Shown: positions 47,016 through 56,113 of the stretch, piece after piece
Position numbering within the stretch: position 1 is the stretch's first letter
How the letters are laid out: the number at the start of each line of letters is the position of its first letter
Assembly: GCF_002283555.1 (NCBI RefSeq)
Contig: NZ_MVOI01000003.1
Span: 1,781,578 to 1,845,577 of the forward strand
Reading direction: 5' to 3'
Origin: Rubrivirga sp. SAORIC476
Lineage (GTDB): Bacteria > Bacteroidota > Rhodothermia > Rhodothermales > Rubricoccaceae
DNA: 64,000 bases
Position numbers and translations under genes: made by a program
Notes under the pieces: model-generated
The model's input: only the letters and a program-made list of their open reading frames with translations
Told to the model about the DNA's origin: nothing
The model's database searches: none

Positions 47016-47530
47016 CGTCCGAACGACGTCGACAGCCCCGCTCGGAAGGAGGGACTCTGCGTGCCGACTTCGGCGAAGAAGACCCGGTTGGAGGATCTCC
47101 GCAGGGTGACCCGTGCGAACGGATCGATCATGACGGCGAACGCCCGCGACCGGCTCTCGGCCGACTGTTCGAAGAACGCCGTGTAGAACGATGGTCCGAT
47201 GCGGACGCCAAGGTCCAGGTCTACTGAGCCCGGGTCGCGGTTCTGAACCACGTCAATGACTCGGAAGACGCGAACGGCGCCGCCGACGCCGACGGCCGTG
47301 AGCAGGCGCCCGCTGCCGCCGGTCACCCGCGGCACGTAGTCGGCATAGAGCGCGACTTCGCGGGTGAAGACGGTGAACGCGGGCGTGGTGCCCTCCGCCA
47401 CCACCCCGATTCCTGGTCCGAACCCACCGCCCACGTAGACGCGCGGTCGGCTGCCGAGCGGGTCGGGCCCCGCCTGCCCGAGCGCGGGCAACGCCAGCAG
47501 GAGGGCGAGCAGGGAGAGGAGACGGCGCAT
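47012..47530 (-). CDS. Small outer-membrane beta-barrel-like protein
   Basis: 172 residues: signal peptide (LLSLLALLLALPALGQA) and alternating Gly/aromatic strands (RVYVGGGFGPGIGVV, VALYADYVPRV, VRIGPSFYTAFFE) ending in FRAGLSTSFGR, like an 8-strand barrel with a terminal aromatic. No named family. TAGCTTCC lies only 4 nt before its ATG, so its mRNA may be leaderless. Confidence 0.65.
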   Translation of the reverse strand: MRRLLSLLALLLALPALGQAGPDPLGSRPRVYVGGGFGPGIGVVAEGTTPAFTVFTREVALYADYVPRVTGGSGRLLTAVGVGGAVRVFRVIDVVQNRDPGSVDLDLGVRIGPSFYTAFFEQSAESRSRAFAVMIDPFARVTLRRSSNRVFFAEVGTQSPSFRAGLSTSFGR

Positions 47531-47534
47531 GCCG

Positions 47535-47542
47535 GGAAGCTA
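47535..47542 (-). promoter_or_regulatory. -7 element 4 nt from the start codon (possible leaderless transcript)
   Basis: TAGCTTCC on the minus strand followed by CGGC and ATG. If this is the -7 element, transcription would start at about the A of ATG. The malic enzyme gene has the same arrangement. Confidence 0.35.
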
Positions 47543-47661
47543 CCGGCGCGCACCGCCGTGTGGGGCTGCGCTGACGTGTCCTCCAAATCGTTCTTCGCCC
47601 CCACTCCGCCCGCCCCGGAGCGCGGTTCGGTAGACTCGCGGCTCATCCAATCCGAGACCCC

Positions 47662-48756
47662 ATGGCTCTCCGCGTCGGCATCGTCGGGCTCCCCAATGTG
47701 GGCAAGAGTACCCTCTTCAACGCGCTCTCCGAGGCGGGCGCCGAGGCAGCCAACTATCCGTTCTGCACCATCGAGCCGAACGTCGGGGTGGTGCCGGTGC
47801 CGGACGCCCGGCTGGACCGCCTAGCAGAGCTGGCCGGGTCGGCGCAGACGCTGCCCGCTGTGATCGAGTTCGTCGACATCGCGGGCCTGGTGGCGGGCGC
47901 CTCGAAGGGGGAAGGGCTGGGCAACCAGTTTTTGGCCAACATCCGAGAGACAGACGCGATCGCCCATGTCGTCCGGTGTTTCGAGGACCCGAACGTGGTG
48001 CACGTGGAGGGCTCGGTGGACCCGCTCCGGGACATCGAGACCATCGAGACCGAACTGCTGCTGAAGGATCTCGACACGGTCAGCAAGCGCCTCCTGCGCG
48101 TCGCCAAGTCGGTCAAGACGGGCGACAAGGGGGCCAAGGCCGAGGCCGACTTCCTCGCACGTCTGGAAGAGCACCTTGGCGATGGGCTTCCGGCCCGCAC
48201 GTTGGAGGTGTCGGACCAGGAGGCCGTCCTCCTCCGCGAGCAGTTCCTGCTCTCCGCCAAGCCGGTGCTGTACGTCGCTAACGTCGGTGAGGGGGATCTG
48301 CCGGACGGCAACGCGTACGTCGAGAAGGTCCGCGAGCGCGCCGAGGCAGAGGGCGCGGGCGTGGTGCTCATCTCGGCCGAGTTCGAGGCTCAACTGGTGG
48401 AACTCGACGACGAGGACCGGGCCGACTTCCTGGAGTCGGCGGGCGTCACGGAGTCCGGCCTCGATCGGTTGGCGCAGGCGGCCTACGCGCTGCTCGGCCT
48501 GATCACCTACTTCACGGCCGGGCCCAAGGAGTCGCGGGCGTGGCAGATCTCTCGGGGCACGAAGGCGCCGCAGGCGGCGGGCGTCATCCACACCGACTTC
48601 GAGAAGGGTTTCATCCGCGCCGAGACCATCAAGTTCGCCGACTACGACCGCCTCGGCAGCGAGACGGCAGCCCGCGAGGCGGGCGCGATGCGCAGCGAGG
48701 GCAAGGAGTACGTGGTCGCCGATGGGGACGTGATGCTGTTCCGCTTCAACGTGTGA
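47662..48756 (+). CDS. ychF: Ribosome-binding ATPase YchF (OLA1-type)
   Basis: 364 residues, full length. Walker A in [14 protein letters not shown], then [15 protein letters not shown], the [17 protein letters not shown] switch region, a coiled-coil arm, and the C-terminal TGS domain ([26 protein letters not shown]). YchF prefers ATP over GTP and binds ribosomes, linking translation to stress. The ATG is preceded by TCCAATCCGAGACCCC. Its stop shares one base with the next gene (TGATG). Confidence 0.97.
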   Translation: MALRVGIVGLPNVGKSTLFNALSEAGAEAANYPFCTIEPNVGVVPVPDARLDRLAELAGSAQTLPAVIEFVDIAGLVAGASKGEGLGNQFLANIRETDAIAHVVRCFEDPNVVHVEGSVDPLRDIETIETELLLKDLDTVSKRLLRVAKSVKTGDKGAKAEADFLARLEEHLGDGLPARTLEVSDQEAVLLREQFLLSAKPVLYVANVGEGDLPDGNAYVEKVRERAEAEGAGVVLISAEFEAQLVELDDEDRADFLESAGVTESGLDRLAQAAYALLGLITYFTAGPKESRAWQISRGTKAPQAAGVIHTDFEKGFIRAETIKFADYDRLGSETAAREAGAMRSEGKEYVVADGDVMLFRFNV

Positions 48757-49265
48757 TGCGTCCCGTGGATCTGGAGACCACCGAGGACATCGTGAGGACG
48801 CGCGGTCGCCTGCTGGGCGATCTCTCCTGGCGCCTCGTGGGGGTGCTCGGCGTCTTGCTCGCCGTCTTGGAGGCCCAGGCCCAGGCGGCGAACGAACTCC
48901 GGCACCGGACGCCTGACGAGCAGGGACCGACCGGCGCCACACTCGACGTTCGCGTTTCCGCAGATGGGACGATGCGACTCGACGGCGTCGTGTCCGATTC
49001 CTCGTCCGTCTCACGCTCGGTCCGGTCCCACATTCGACGGCAGCCGAGTGGGTCTGTGAGATTCGGAACGGAGCGTGGCCTGCCCTACGAGATCTACATC
49101 CAGCACCTCGACACTCTCAAGGCAGCGTACCTGGCGGAGTGGGACGAGATCTCCCTTCGCGACTACGGCATCCTGTACGAGCGGCTGAAGTCCTCGGCGC
49201 GCGACGCTGTGAGGGCAGAGATTCCGCTAGGCATCGTGCTGGAGGAGCCTCGCACCGATCACTGA
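48756..49265 (+). CDS. ExbD/TolR-like membrane protein (orphan)
   Basis: 169 residues: a short N-terminus, one helix (LVGVLGVLLAVLEAQAQA), then a domain matching Bacteroidota ExbD: DVRVSADGTMRLDGVVSD, VRFGTERGLPYEIYIQHLD, TLKAAYLAEWDEISLRDYG and AEIPLGIVLEEP. ExbD pairs with ExbB to transmit proton-motive force to TonB; no exbB or tonB is here, and the membrane Asp normal in ExbD is not evident, so it may be a degenerate relative. Its ATG overlaps the ychF stop, an unusual partnership. Confidence 0.6.
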   Translation: MRPVDLETTEDIVRTRGRLLGDLSWRLVGVLGVLLAVLEAQAQAANELRHRTPDEQGPTGATLDVRVSADGTMRLDGVVSDSSSVSRSVRSHIRRQPSGSVRFGTERGLPYEIYIQHLDTLKAAYLAEWDEISLRDYGILYERLKSSARDAVRAEIPLGIVLEEPRTDH

Positions 49266-49384
49266 GACACCGGGGGAGACGGCATCCGAAACGCTGACGG
49301 ACGTCGCCGGTACAACCCACTAGCGGATCACGCAGTGCAGCCCGGTCGGGGCGGCCCGTTCCGCTCCCCTGTTCTCTCTTCGAC

Positions 49385-49585
49385 ATGTCCTTCACGCCGT
49401 CCTCCGTCGCCCAGACTCTCTTGTTTCACCTCGCGCGCACGCCGGGCGCCGTCCACCGCGACCGCCTCGCTGAGTTGGCGGGTACGACGAAGGACTACGC
49501 GGGGCGTGTGCTGAGCAAGATGGTAAAGCGGGGCCGCATCGAGCGCGTTGGAAGGGGCACGTATGACCTCGTGAGTCGCATCTGA
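49385..49585 (+). CDS. Small winged-helix protein (AbiEi-like N-terminal domain)
   Basis: 66 residues forming only a helix-turn-helix with wing: LLFHLARTPGAVHRDRLAEL, TKDYAGRVLSKMVKRGRIER and VGRGTYDLV. The shape and the final G-R-G-x-Y resemble the DNA-binding part of AbiEi-type antitoxins, but there is no toxin gene nearby and the rest of AbiEi is missing. A stand-alone transcription regulator is likely. Confidence 0.65.
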   Translation: MSFTPSSVAQTLLFHLARTPGAVHRDRLAELAGTTKDYAGRVLSKMVKRGRIERVGRGTYDLVSRI

Positions 49586-49648
49586 GTAGTCGACGGGGCG
49601 TGTCCGGTGAAGACGGATCGATCCCTGTCCGCCCAGGTGGGGGCGGGA

Positions 49649-49656
49649 TAGCTTGC
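49649..49656 (+). promoter_or_regulatory. -7 element 4 nt from the malic enzyme start codon
   Basis: TAGCTTGC, then CTGC and ATG (49661). The spacing equals that of the barrel-like gene at 47530, suggesting leaderless mRNA for both. Confidence 0.35.
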
Positions 49657-49660
49657 CTGC

Positions 49661-50992
49661 ATGCCTGACTCTCACCCGCCGCTCCGCTCCGCACTCCCGG
49701 AGTACGACGTTGTCCTGACGGTCCGCAACCCCCAGCGGCCGGGGATGATCGGTCGTCTGCTCGGTCTCGTCGGCGACCTCGGTGCGCTCGTGGGCGACAT
49801 CGAGACGCGGTACATCGGGCGAGACCACTTCCTGCGGGACGTGACGCTGTCGGTGTTCGACGAGTCGCACCTGGCTGAGGTGCTGGCTGCGATCCGGGAG
49901 CAAACCGACACGGAGGTCCTGGACGTCAAGGATCTGGTCTTCGAGCGCCACGTGGGGGGCAAGATCCGGGTGGTGAGCACCACCGAGGTGGAGCGGCTCG
50001 AGGACCTGCGGTACATCTACACGCCAGGCGTCGCGCGCGTCTGCCGTGCCATTGAGGCCGACCCCGGTCGAGCGCGGGAGTTCACGGCGGTGGGTCACAC
50101 GGTGGGCATCTTTACCAACGGCACGCGGGTGCTCGGGCTGGGCAACATCGGTGCGCTGGCGAGCCTGCCGGTGATGGAGGGCAAGGCGGTGCTCTACGAT
50201 CGGTTCGTAGGGCTGAGCGCCGTGCCCATCGTGATCGACGAGGAGGACCCGGAGGCGTTCGTCGAAACGGTGGTACGCGTGGCGCCGAGCTTCGGGGGGA
50301 TCCATCTGGAGGACATCCAGACGCCGGACTGTTTCTGGATCGAGGAGGAGTTGATCCGGCGGTTGCCTCAGCCGGTCATGCACGACGACCAGCACGGCAC
50401 GGCTACTGTCCTCCTGGCGGCCGTACTGAGCGCGCTCCGCCACACGGGCCGCGAGGGAGACCGAGACCTGACGTGTGCCCAGGTGGGCCTCGGAGCCGCC
50501 GGACTCGCCATCGCGACGCTGCTTCTGGAAGCGGGCTTCCGCGTCATCGGCGTGGATCCGGGGGAGGACGCGCGGCAGCGTCTCGAAGCGCGCGGGGGGC
50601 GGACCGCCTCGCTCGAAGACGCCGCGGCCGAGGCCGACGTGCTGATTGCGACCACTGGCGTGGTGGGGCTCATCACGCCTGCACTGATCCGCCCGGGTCA
50701 GATCGTGCTCGCGCTTTCGAACCCCAACCCTGAGATCACGCCCGAGGCGGCGCTGGCCGCGGGCGCGGCGTTCTCCGCCGACGGTCGCAGCGTCAACAAC
50801 GCGCTCGCGTTCCCGGGTCTGTTCAAGGCCGCGCTCGACGTGGGCGCTCCGGCCATCACGAGCCGCATGAAGATCGCGGCGGCGGAGGCCATCAGCGCCC
50901 TCGCCCCGGCCGACGAACTGGTGCCGAGCCCGTTTCACCCCGACGTGCATACGCGCGTCGTGGAGGCGGTGACTCGGGCGGCCTCGGTGTAG
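49661..50992 (+). CDS. NAD(P)-dependent malic enzyme with N-terminal ACT domain
   Basis: 443 residues. Residues about 15-95 form an ACT-like regulatory domain (TVRNPQRPGMIGRLLGLVGD). The malic domain has YTPGVARVCRAI, TNGTRVLGLGNIGALASLPV, GGIHLEDIQTPDCFWIE and DDQHGTATVLLAAV; the NAD-binding half has VGLGAAGLAIATLLL and ALSNPNPEITPEAAL. It decarboxylates malate to pyruvate. The ACT domain suggests amino-acid or other allosteric control. It converges on yhbY. Confidence 0.95.
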   Translation: MPDSHPPLRSALPEYDVVLTVRNPQRPGMIGRLLGLVGDLGALVGDIETRYIGRDHFLRDVTLSVFDESHLAEVLAAIREQTDTEVLDVKDLVFERHVGGKIRVVSTTEVERLEDLRYIYTPGVARVCRAIEADPGRAREFTAVGHTVGIFTNGTRVLGLGNIGALASLPVMEGKAVLYDRFVGLSAVPIVIDEEDPEAFVETVVRVAPSFGGIHLEDIQTPDCFWIEEELIRRLPQPVMHDDQHGTATVLLAAVLSALRHTGREGDRDLTCAQVGLGAAGLAIATLLLEAGFRVIGVDPGEDARQRLEARGGRTASLEDAAAEADVLIATTGVVGLITPALIRPGQIVLALSNPNPEITPEAALAAGAAFSADGRSVNNALAFPGLFKAALDVGAPAITSRMKIAAAEAISALAPADELVPSPFHPDVHTRVVEAVTRAASV

Positions 50993-51003
50993 TCTCGGCG
51001 GGA

Positions 51004-51303
51004 CTACGGGAGCCGGATGGTCGGGTCCTCCGGGTCGGCGCGGTAGAGGGTCGCGTTTCGTCCCACGACCTGGACGACGGTGGCGTTCTGGACCCGGCCT
51101 GCCAGCGCGTGGGCGGTGTCCTTCGCGCTCTCGGGCGCGGCCTCCAACACACGCACCTTGACCAGTTCGTGGGTGTCGAACGTCTGCTGGAGGGCCCGGA
51201 CGGCGGCGTCGGTAACGCCTTCCTTGCCGATGTGGGCGAGGGGCTTGAGGGCGTGGGCGAGGCCGCGGAGGTGGGCGCGCTGCTTGGAGGTGAGGTCGGC
51301 CAT
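51004..51303 (-). CDS. yhbY: CRM-domain RNA-binding protein YhbY
   Basis: 99 residues: LTSKQRAHLRGLAHALKPLA, HIGKEGVTDAAVRALQQTFD, THELVKVRVLEAAPESAKDT and VVGRNATLYR, which is the YhbY/CRM fold including the GxxG-like IGKEGVT loop. It associates with precursors of the large ribosomal subunit. The leader is CCGCCCCCCC immediately before ATG. Confidence 0.95.
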   Translation of the reverse strand: MADLTSKQRAHLRGLAHALKPLAHIGKEGVTDAAVRALQQTFDTHELVKVRVLEAAPESAKDTAHALAGRVQNATVVQVVGRNATLYRADPEDPTIRLP

Positions 51304-51448
51304 GGGGGGGCGGAAGGGCTGAGCGCAGTATCCGCAATCTGAGCGGCGCGGCGTCGTGAGTCTGAGCGAACTCGCGTGAGTGCGCTCTGAAATGGTCTAC
51401 ACATTCCGTGGGTCCAGGTCATGCGCGATGGGCCAGAGTTCTGTCCGG

Positions 51449-51468
51449 GGAGTCCACCTCAGGACTCC
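51449..51468. terminator. Small hairpin upstream of the DoxX gene
   Basis: GGAGTCC-ACCTCA-GGACTCC, a perfect 7-bp stem with a 6-nt loop, followed by TTATGG. It sits in a 285-bp gap with no gene. It could attenuate the DoxX transcript; evidence is limited. Confidence 0.35.
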
Positions 51469-51588
51469 TTATGGCCGCGACTCTCACCAGCGAGGCCATC
51501 GGGTAGGGTCAGGGCGGACTTGAGATGACGCAGCCTGCGATCCTGTCTCGGTCGTGGTCGTAGAGTGTGCCTCTCCCGCTTCTGACTC

Positions 51589-52020
51589 ATGCTGCATTCT
51601 CTCCTGTTCGGCTCCGGCGACACGTCTCGGCCCACTGATCTGGGCCTCCTCGTCCTCCGGCTCGGCATCGGGCTGACGCTGGCGCTCGCCCATGGACTGG
51701 GCAAGCTGCCACCGTCCGACGGGTTCATCGAGGGCACGGCGGCGATGGGCTTCCCGCTGCCGGTTCTGTTCGCGTGGGCGGCAGCACTGAGCGAGTTCCT
51801 CGGGGGGCTGTTGCTCGCGGTCGGGCTGGCGACGCGACCAGCGGCGGTGTTCGTGTCGGTGACGATGGCCGTCGCCTTCTTCGTCCGCCACGGCGGTGAC
51901 CTCGGGGAAGGGGAGAAGGCCTTCCTGTTCCTGGTGGGCGCGGTCGCGCTGGCGGTGTCCGGCGCTGGGAAGCTCTCCCTGGACGCATGGATCCGGTCGA
52001 AGCGGACCCATCGTCTGTGA
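51589..52020 (+). CDS. DoxX-family membrane protein
   Basis: 143 residues with four membrane helices: DLGLLVLRLGIGLTLALAHG, GKLPPSDGFIEGTAAMGFP, AAALSEFLGGLLLAVGLATR and KAFLFLVGAVALAVSGAGKL, the DoxX layout. Members act with oxidoreductases in quinone or thiosulfate chemistry or detoxification. The partner is not in view. It converges on mfd with 21 bp between. Confidence 0.9.
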   Translation: MLHSLLFGSGDTSRPTDLGLLVLRLGIGLTLALAHGLGKLPPSDGFIEGTAAMGFPLPVLFAWAAALSEFLGGLLLAVGLATRPAAVFVSVTMAVAFFVRHGGDLGEGEKAFLFLVGAVALAVSGAGKLSLDAWIRSKRTHRL

Positions 52021-52041
52021 CGCTCGCCAGAGGCGCTGTCC

Positions 52042-55000
52042 CTACGCCTCTGTCGCTTCAGAATCGATGAGCGCCTCGGTCGTCTCTACCAGCGTGCCGA
52101 GGTGAGCCTGGGCGGCTTCGAGGGACGGGATGTCTTGGAGGATGGCGCGCAGCTTGCCGCTGCGACTCTCCTTCATCACGTAGCGCGTGCCGGACGTGTT
52201 GAGAGCCTCCAGCAGCGCGTGGAAGATGCGCGTGTGGAAGTAGGGGTCGTCGGCGGGTTCGGGAATGGTCAGGAAGAGCCGCTGATTCATCCACACGACG
52301 CGAGGGAGGCGGAGACGCATCGCCTGCGGACGCATCGCAGCGAGCCGGAGCAGCGTATCGATCTCATGCGGCGCGGGACCGAACCGGTCGGTCAGCTCGG
52401 CGCGGAAGGCATCGATCTCTTCCGTGGTGTCGAGATCTGAAAGGCGCCGATAGAGGTTGAGGCGCTCGACGGGGTTGGAGACGTAGGTCGTCGGGATGAA
52501 CACGTCGTCCTCCACGTCCACGGTCGGCTCGGGTGGGGGAGGGGCAGTGTCCTGGTCGGCGAAGACGTCGGCGAACTCCTCGTGGCGAAGCTCCTGGACG
52601 GCTTCGTCGAGGATCTTGTGGTAGGTCTCGAAGCCCACGTCCTCGATGAAGCCGGATTGCTCGGCACCGAGCATGTTGCCGGCGCCGCGGATGTCGAGGT
52701 CGCGCATCGAGAGGTTGAAGCCCGACCCCAGGTCGGAGAACTCCTCGACCGCCTGGAGGCGCTGCCGGGCTTCTTTCGTCAACGAGTGGACACTCGGGAC
52801 GAGGAGGTAGCAGAACGCTTTCTGGTCGTTTCGTCCGACGCGTCCGCGGAGCTGGTGCAGATCGGCCAGTCCGTGCCGCTCGGCGTGGTTGACGATGATG
52901 GTGTTGGCGTTGGAGACGTCCAAGCCGGACTCCACGATGGTGGTGCTCACCAGGACATCGAACTTGTGGTCCATGAAGTCCATCATGGTCTTCTCCAGCG
53001 TCGCCGGTGGCATTTGCCCGTGGGCAGCCCGGATGCGCACGTCGGGCGCGAGGGCGCGGACCATAGCGGCCATCTCGTCGATCGTCTGGACGCGGTTGTG
53101 GATGAAGAACACCTGCCCGCCGCGGTGGACCTCGTAGAGGATGGCGTCTCGGATGAGGTCGCGGTCGAAGGTGTGGATCTCGGTGATGACCGGCTGCCGG
53201 TTGGCGGGCGGGGTCTGGATGAGGGACAGGTCTCGAGCGCCGAGGAGCGAGAACTGGAGCGTCCGCGGGATGGGCGTCGCGGTGAGCGTGAGGGTGTCGA
53301 CGTTGGGCCGCAGCTTGCGGAGCTTCTCCTTGGCGCCGACGCCGAAGCGTTGCTCCTCATCGACGATGAGGAGGCCAAGGTCCTTGAAGGCGACATCCTT
53401 CGAGAGCACGCGCTGGGTTCCGATGACCACGTCCACTGTGCCATCGGCGAGGCCGGCGATCACCTCCTTCTGCGCCGCCTTGTCGACGAAGCGCGAAAGC
53501 TGAGCGATGTGAATGGGGAAGCGGCCCATCCGCTTGATGAACGTCTCGGTGTGCTGTCGCGCGAGCACCGTGGTGGGGACCACCACGGCCACCTGCTTTC
53601 CGTCCTGGATGGCCTTGAACGCAGCCCGGATGGCCACCTCGGTCTTGCCGAAGCCGACATCCCCACAGACGAGCCGGTCCATCGGGATCGCCTGCTGCAT
53701 GTCCTCCTTGATGGCGTCGATTGCGGTCGCCTGGTCGGGCGTCTCCTCGAAGGCGAAGCTGGCCTCCAACTCGCGTTGCCAGATGGTGTCGGCCTTGAAG
53801 GCGTAGCCCTGCGAGGCGCGGCGCTTGGCGTAGATCTGGATCAGGTCGCGAGCGATGTCCTTGACTCGTTTCTTGGTCCGCGCCTTGAGGCGGTCCCACG
53901 CACCGGTCCCCAGCTTGGTCAGCTTGGGCTGGTGGCCCTCCTTGCCGGTGTACTTGTGCAGCTTGTGCAGCGCCGTGACGTTGACGAACAGCTCGTCGTT
54001 GCCCTGGAAGATGAGCCGCACCGCCTCCTGCGTCTGCTCGCGGACGGTGATCGTCTGGAGGCCAGCGAACTTGCCGATGCCATAGTCCACATGGACGACG
54101 AAGTCGCCGGGGCGGAGCGACTTGACCTCACGGAGCGACAGACCACCGCGGGCCTTCTTGCGCTTGCGTGCCGTCGGCCGGTGATAGCGGTCGAACAGCT
54201 GGTGGTCGGTGTAGACGGCGAGGGATGCCTCTGGGATCTCGAACCCCTCATGGAGGCTCTCGACGATGAGATCGGCCGGAGGGGGCTTGCCGGTCTCGAG
54301 GTCGCCTCCGAGCAACTCCCACAGCCGATTCTTCTGCGAGCCACTGTCGCACAGGACCACGAACTGCGTGCTCATGCGGCTCCCGAGGTCCGCGCGGAGG
54401 CGCTTCAGGTCGCCATTGTACGAGGGCTGTGGCGTGGCCTTGAGCTCAGCGGTGAGGTCGCCTTCGCCCGAGAAGGTGCCGAAGAGGAGGGTCGGGCGCG
54501 CGTCGATGAGCGCCGACAGCGTGTCGCCGGTGAGGTAGCGTTCCTCCGGTGCGTGTGGCGGGTCGTCCTCCGCGTCCGCCTCGGCCACGCGCTGGACGTA
54601 CGCAGCAGAGGCTGTCTCGAACCGCTCCTGTGCCGACTCGACCAGCCGCTGGCTGTCGAAGAGCGCGAGTGGGGTGGAGGTGGGGAGGTAGTCGAGCGCC
54701 GTCACGTGCCCGCCCTCGGTGTAGCGCTCGGCGCCCAGGTTTGGAACCAGGCGGGCTGTCTCGAGGCGGCTCACCGAGCGCTGTGTCTGCGGGTCGAACT
54801 CACGGATCTGGTCGACCTCGTCGCCGAAGAACTCGAGGCGGATGGGGTAGCCTCCGGCGAACGGGTACACGTCCAGGATGCCGCCACGCAGCGCGAGCTC
54901 GCCGGGCTCGCTGACGAACTCGACCAACTCGAAGCTCTGTCCAGTGAGCCGGTCCATCAGGTCTTCGGGGGCAACTTCTTCCCCGATCCGCACCGTAAGC

Positions 55001-55434
55001 GTCTCGTCGCTCACGGTCTCCGGGAGCGGCACCAACTCCGAGATCGCTTCGACGCTGGTGACCAGCAGGCCGTCGAACCCGTCGCGCAAGCGGCCGAGCG
55101 CGTCGGCTCGCTGGACGAGGGGGAGCGTGTCCGAAAGCTGCTCGGGGTCATACGGGTCGTGGCCGGTGGGCGGCAGAAACAGGATGCGGTCGTCGGAGCC
55201 GAGCACCTGCTCCAAGTCCGAGCGGAGGTAGTCCGCGCTTTCGCTCTCTGCCAGGAGGGCGACGATCGGGCCGCCGGTCTGCTCCAGCACATCGGCCAGT
55301 ACGAAGGCGGGAAGCGAGCCTGCCGTGCCCTTAATGCGGAGCGATTGGCTGGGCGCGAGCCCTTTGGTTTCCTCGCGTACCTGCGCGAAGAAGGGGAGAG
55401 CGGCGAGGGTAGTGCGGAGGTCAGAGAGCGTCAC
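52042..55434 (-). CDS. mfd: Transcription-repair coupling factor Mfd
   Basis: 1130 residues, full length, GTG start. N-terminal UvrB-like modules (FLPPTGHDPYDP, LALRGGILDVYPFAGGYP), the RNA-polymerase-interacting domain (GDFVVHVDYGIGKFAGL), the RecG-like translocase with VCGDVGFGKTEVAIRAAF (Walker A), VDEEQRFGVGAKEKL (DEEQ box) and QLRGRVGRND, and the C-terminal UvrA-binding-masking domain. It removes stalled polymerase and recruits excision repair. It lies downstream of a lipoprotein gene on the same strand. Confidence 0.98.
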   Translation of the reverse strand: MTLSDLRTTLAALPFFAQVREETKGLAPSQSLRIKGTAGSLPAFVLADVLEQTGGPIVALLAESESADYLRSDLEQVLGSDDRILFLPPTGHDPYDPEQLSDTLPLVQRADALGRLRDGFDGLLVTSVEAISELVPLPETVSDETLTVRIGEEVAPEDLMDRLTGQSFELVEFVSEPGELALRGGILDVYPFAGGYPIRLEFFGDEVDQIREFDPQTQRSVSRLETARLVPNLGAERYTEGGHVTALDYLPTSTPLALFDSQRLVESAQERFETASAAYVQRVAEADAEDDPPHAPEERYLTGDTLSALIDARPTLLFGTFSGEGDLTAELKATPQPSYNGDLKRLRADLGSRMSTQFVVLCDSGSQKNRLWELLGGDLETGKPPPADLIVESLHEGFEIPEASLAVYTDHQLFDRYHRPTARKRKKARGGLSLREVKSLRPGDFVVHVDYGIGKFAGLQTITVREQTQEAVRLIFQGNDELFVNVTALHKLHKYTGKEGHQPKLTKLGTGAWDRLKARTKKRVKDIARDLIQIYAKRRASQGYAFKADTIWQRELEASFAFEETPDQATAIDAIKEDMQQAIPMDRLVCGDVGFGKTEVAIRAAFKAIQDGKQVAVVVPTTVLARQHTETFIKRMGRFPIHIAQLSRFVDKAAQKEVIAGLADGTVDVVIGTQRVLSKDVAFKDLGLLIVDEEQRFGVGAKEKLRKLRPNVDTLTLTATPIPRTLQFSLLGARDLSLIQTPPANRQPVITEIHTFDRDLIRDAILYEVHRGGQVFFIHNRVQTIDEMAAMVRALAPDVRIRAAHGQMPPATLEKTMMDFMDHKFDVLVSTTIVESGLDVSNANTIIVNHAERHGLADLHQLRGRVGRNDQKAFCYLLVPSVHSLTKEARQRLQAVEEFSDLGSGFNLSMRDLDIRGAGNMLGAEQSGFIEDVGFETYHKILDEAVQELRHEEFADVFADQDTAPPPPEPTVDVEDDVFIPTTYVSNPVERLNLYRRLSDLDTTEEIDAFRAELTDRFGPAPHEIDTLLRLAAMRPQAMRLRLPRVVWMNQRLFLTIPEPADDPYFHTRIFHALLEALNTSGTRYVMKESRSGKLRAILQDIPSLEAAQAHLGTLVETTEALIDSEATEA

Positions 55435-55502
55435 GGGCAGAGCACACGGCGAGCCCGGCTCCTCAGCGGAGACGGGCAGGAGAAGAACGAAAACGTCTTG
55501 CG

Positions 55503-55985
55503 TCAGCGGCTACCGAAGACGACGCGGCCACGCGGAACCTGCCCCCGCACTGGCTCGCCGTCGGCAGGGCTCATCGGGTAGGATTCCCCGTCGAACCGGA
55601 GTCGGGACCACCCTCGGGGGCTGCGGACGATGAGGTCGCTCCAGTATCCCCGGCTCCGGACCACGCGGATCGGTCCGCTGACCATGCTGATCTCAGCGGA
55701 AGGGCGGAAGCGTCCGAACTCCTCGGCATCGCGCGGGTCCATCTGCTCGAATACGAGAAGCGTGCACCCGCCCGAGCCGCACCAGTCGGCGCCACTCAGG
55801 TAGACGAGCGCGTCCTCACGCCCATCGCGGGTGATATCGATCCACGCGATGCGCGTCGTCCGCCGGCTCCAGTCGAGCCCGATTGGCCGGACGTACTGCG
55901 TGATGGCAGCATACAGATCGTCCGTCCTGCGGTCCGTCGTGTCCGCGGAACAGGTGAGGGCGAGCAGGAGAGACAGAGTCCACAT
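55503..55985 (-). CDS. Putative lipoprotein of unknown family
   Basis: 160 residues: short lipoprotein signal (LSLLLALTC, Cys about 12), then RIAWIDITRDGREDALVYL and a striking WCGSGGCTLLVFEQMD motif, with two Cys close enough for a disulfide, and a C-terminal beta-rich part. Similar DWCGSGGC proteins exist as hypothetical proteins in many bacteria. No function known. It is 68 bp upstream of mfd. Confidence 0.65.
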   Translation of the reverse strand: MWTLSLLLALTCSADTTDRRTDDLYAAITQYVRPIGLDWSRRTTRIAWIDITRDGREDALVYLSGADWCGSGGCTLLVFEQMDPRDAEEFGRFRPSAEISMVSGPIRVVRSRGYWSDLIVRSPRGWSRLRFDGESYPMSPADGEPVRGQVPRGRVVFGSR

Positions 55986-56113
55986 GTCCAGCTTGGGAAG
56001 CGTCGGCGCGGAGGCCAGTTCCCTGTGTGGGCGGACTCCATGGCATCTCCGGTTCTTCCCGTCGGTGTGGGCCGGATGGCATCAACTTCCCTCCGCCCAC
56101 TGCCCTCGGTCTG

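Noticed and set aside
49385-49585. A toxin-antitoxin system around the small winged-helix gene
   Set aside because: The AbiEi-like domain is alone; no AbiEii-type nucleotidyltransferase toxin is adjacent on either strand.
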